From: Gammaproteobacteria bacterium
GTDB lineage: Bacteria; Pseudomonadota; Gammaproteobacteria; Thiohalomonadales; Thiohalomonadaceae
DNA length: 7,835 bases
Reading direction: 5' to 3'
Assembly (NCBI GenBank): GCA_026193675.1
Contig: JAPHSO010000194.1
Span: 1-7,835, forward strand
The translations under genes and the position numbers were made by a program. How positions within the stretch are numbered: the first letter of the stretch is position 1; each line of letters opens with the position of its first letter. Of the stretch, positions 6,872 through 7,835 are shown in pieces. The notes under the pieces are model-generated. The model saw only the letters and a list, made by a program, of their open reading frames with translations. It did no database searches and was not told the origin of the DNA.

Positions 6872-7057
6872 TTATGCCACCTCTCCAAATAGAGCTCGGT
6901 ACATCCTCTGGTCTCTCTGTAGCAATTTTTCGTAAACTTTTACTGCCCACAGGTCATCTGGCTTGCGGCTATGGCGATCCAGCTTCTGATATCCCTCACT
7001 TAAATCATCAATCCGACGACGAAGCTGATGTTTTACCGATGGCTCATTTGAGTACAT
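6872..7057 (-). CDS. Unrecognised 61-residue charged protein
   Basis: The product starts MYSNEPSVKHQLRRRIDDL and ends LLQRDQRMYRALFGEVA. I do not recognise a family. It has no membrane segment, signal peptide or cysteine; it is rich in Arg, Lys, Asp and Glu and looks like two or three amphipathic helices, so a small soluble binding or adaptor protein is plausible. Reality of the gene rests on a strong GAGGAG ribosome binding site eight bases before ATG 7057, natural-looking composition, and a promoter-like region just upstream. It lies 112 bases after the kinase gene on the same strand, and 368 bases before the FliK-like gene. It is not the YdcH/DUF465 type, whose sequence pattern differs. 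A longer open frame of 86 codons on the opposite strand is judged its shadow. Confidence 0.72.
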   Translation of the reverse strand: MYSNEPSVKHQLRRRIDDLSEGYQKLDRHSRKPDDLWAVKVYEKLLQRDQRMYRALFGEVA

Positions 7058-7065
7058 ATCCCTAT

Positions 7066-7071
7066 CTCCTC
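7066..7071 (-). promoter_or_regulatory. Ribosome binding site of the 61-residue gene
   Basis: GAGGAG on the minus strand, eight bases before the ATG at 7057. It is among the clearest Shine-Dalgarno sequences in the window and is the main reason to accept this small gene. Confidence 0.75.
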
Positions 7072-7092
7072 ATTTATTTTTATGAGCAGAGA

Positions 7093-7100
7093 TTATCGGC
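7093..7100 (-). promoter_or_regulatory. Possible sigma-28 (FliA) -10 element of the 61-residue gene
   Basis: The minus strand reads GCCGATAA, the exact enterobacterial sigma-28 -10 octamer. It would place the transcript start near 7086, about 29 bases before the ATG, leaving room for the GAGGAG site. The weak point is the -35: TAAA occurs 11 bases upstream rather than the usual 15. It overlaps the Fur-like palindrome. Confidence 0.4.
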
Positions 7101-7116
7101 AATGATTCTCATTTAA
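7098..7116. promoter_or_regulatory. Fur-box-like palindrome upstream of the 61-residue gene
   Basis: By hand alignment 13 of 19 bases match the consensus GATAATGATTATCATTATC, with the core AATGATTCTCATT nearly intact. It is enclosed by a perfect AGATTA/TAATCT inverted repeat (7090-7095 and 7114-7119). Placed over the putative -10, a bound iron-loaded Fur would block transcription. Regulation by iron is inferred from the motif only. Confidence 0.4.
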
Positions 7117-7169
7117 TCTGTAGGAAGAGCTTGTAATAATTTATCAGAATGTACCTACAATTTAACAAG

Positions 7170-7835
7170 TTACGGCATGATGGAAATAGCAGGGAGATCT
7201 AAAGCATTCAACTGTTCACGCAGCGTTAAGATCTGCTCATCCCAATATCCGGCTCGGTTAAACCATGGGAAATGGTGAGGAAATGCAGGATCCTTCCAAC
7301 GTTTTGCCAACCAGTAGCTGTAGTGAATTATTCTCAGAGTACGCAGCGGCTCAATCAATACCAGTTCCCGGTGATTAAAATTATAAAACTCCTCATACCC
7401 CTCAATCAGCTCTGCCAGTTGACCCCGCATTTCACCTCGATCACCTGAAAGCAGCAACCAGAGATCCTGCACCGCAGGTCCCATCTTGCAGTCGTCGGTA
7501 TCGACAATATTCAGCTCCCGGTCTCGCTGCAGAATATTGCCGGGATGAAAATCTCCATGAATGCGGATCTCATCAAAATCTCCAGCCTCTTCAAAGTGGT
7601 TTTGAATGCGCGGCAGAATCTCCTCAACCAGACTTCGATACTGCTGCTGATGTCCCGCAGGAATGAATCCCTCTTCGAGCAGATATTGATAGGACTGTAC
7701 CCCCATATCATCCACATTTACTCTGCTGCGGTATTTAAACGGTTTGAGAGCGCCTACAGCATGAATTCTGCCAACAAGTCGTCCTAATCTGAAGAGGATT
7801 TCAGGATCCTCAAGGGTTGGATAGCGCCCACCCAC
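7170..7835 (-). CDS. srkA: SrkA/YihE-family stress-response Ser/Thr kinase (C-terminal part, cut by window edge)
   Basis: The visible 221 residues align with the last two thirds of E. coli SrkA (about 328 residues), so about 105 N-terminal residues lie beyond base 7835. Key elements are the catalytic loop IHGDFHPGNIL (92-102 of the visible part; Asp95 as catalytic base and Asn100 as metal ligand), the metal-binding VDTDD (111-115, DFG equivalent), GPAVQDLWLLLSGD (119-132), and the C-terminal EPLRTLRIIHYSYWLAKRW with the DPAFPHHFPW pattern. The family has an aminoglycoside/choline-kinase-like fold, phosphorylates proteins on Ser/Thr, and in E. coli protects against stress-induced death linked to the MazEF toxin-antitoxin pathway. 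The GTG at the window edge is an internal valine (SVGGR in relatives), not a start. The TAA stop is at 7172-7170; no strong terminator follows. Confidence 0.93.
   Translation of the reverse strand: MGGRYPTLEDPEILFRLGRLVGRIHAVGALKPFKYRSRVNVDDMGVQSYQYLLEEGFIPAGHQQQYRSLVEEILPRIQNHFEEAGDFDEIRIHGDFHPGNILQRDRELNIVDTDDCKMGPAVQDLWLLLSGDRGEMRGQLAELIEGYEEFYNFNHRELVLIEPLRTLRIIHYSYWLAKRWKDPAFPHHFPWFNRAGYWDEQILTLREQLNALDLPAISIMP

Noticed and set aside
6856..7116. 86-codon plus-strand open frame
   Set aside because: It covers the 61-residue gene on the opposite strand; it lacks a ribosome binding site and its product looks random, while the minus-strand frame has GAGGAG at correct spacing.
7833..7835. GTG at the window edge as start of the kinase
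   Set aside because: SrkA relatives have about 105 more N-terminal residues and this codon aligns with an internal valine, so the gene is cut by the edge.
1..7835. Mobile element, CRISPR array, tRNA, rRNA or known riboswitch
   Set aside because: Reading both strands showed no transposase, regularly spaced repeats, cloverleaf sequences or recognisable riboswitch cores.

Overview
The window looks like chromosomal DNA from a gammaproteobacterium of moderate G+C. This is inferred from an SrkA/YihE-type kinase that closely follows the enterobacterial pattern, a FliK plus stand-alone FlhB-domain pair, a DUF4080-type radical SAM protein, and dense coding with short gaps. The genus cannot be fixed from this sequence. 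I see no transposase, integrase, tRNA, rRNA, CRISPR array or prophage gene.

Layout. (1) Positions 1-396, minus strand: the N-terminal 132 residues of a pyridoxamine 5'-phosphate oxidase-family flavoprotein, cut by the window edge. (2) Positions 467-1924, plus strand, divergent from it: a B12-binding-domain radical SAM protein. (3) Positions 1988-4420, plus strand, 63 bases downstream: an 810-residue cation/proton antiporter with a C-terminal cyclic-nucleotide-binding domain. (4) Positions 4434-6503, minus strand and convergent with only 13 bases between stop codons: a FliK-like protein followed by a 106-residue FlhB cytoplasmic-domain homologue, 9 bases apart and almost certainly one operon. 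(5) Positions 6504-6871: a 368-base non-coding gap with several small inverted repeats. (6) Positions 6872-7057, minus strand: an unrecognised 61-residue protein with a strong ribosome binding site. (7) Positions 7170-7835, minus strand: the C-terminal 221 residues of an SrkA-like stress-response kinase, cut by the window edge.

How the genes relate. The only clear functional module is FliK plus FlhB-like. Both resemble parts of the flagellar export switch that controls hook length, but no other flagellar gene is visible. The antiporter carries a sensory domain with intact phosphate-binding residues, which suggests ligand-gated ion transport. The 61-residue gene has the richest upstream region: a perfect sigma-28-type -10 octamer overlapping a Fur-box-like palindrome. 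The remaining genes are ordinary housekeeping or accessory functions. I do not see a convincing new multi-gene system. The best leads are the gated antiporter, the orphan FliK/FlhB pair with a three-fold repeat, and the small gene's promoter.
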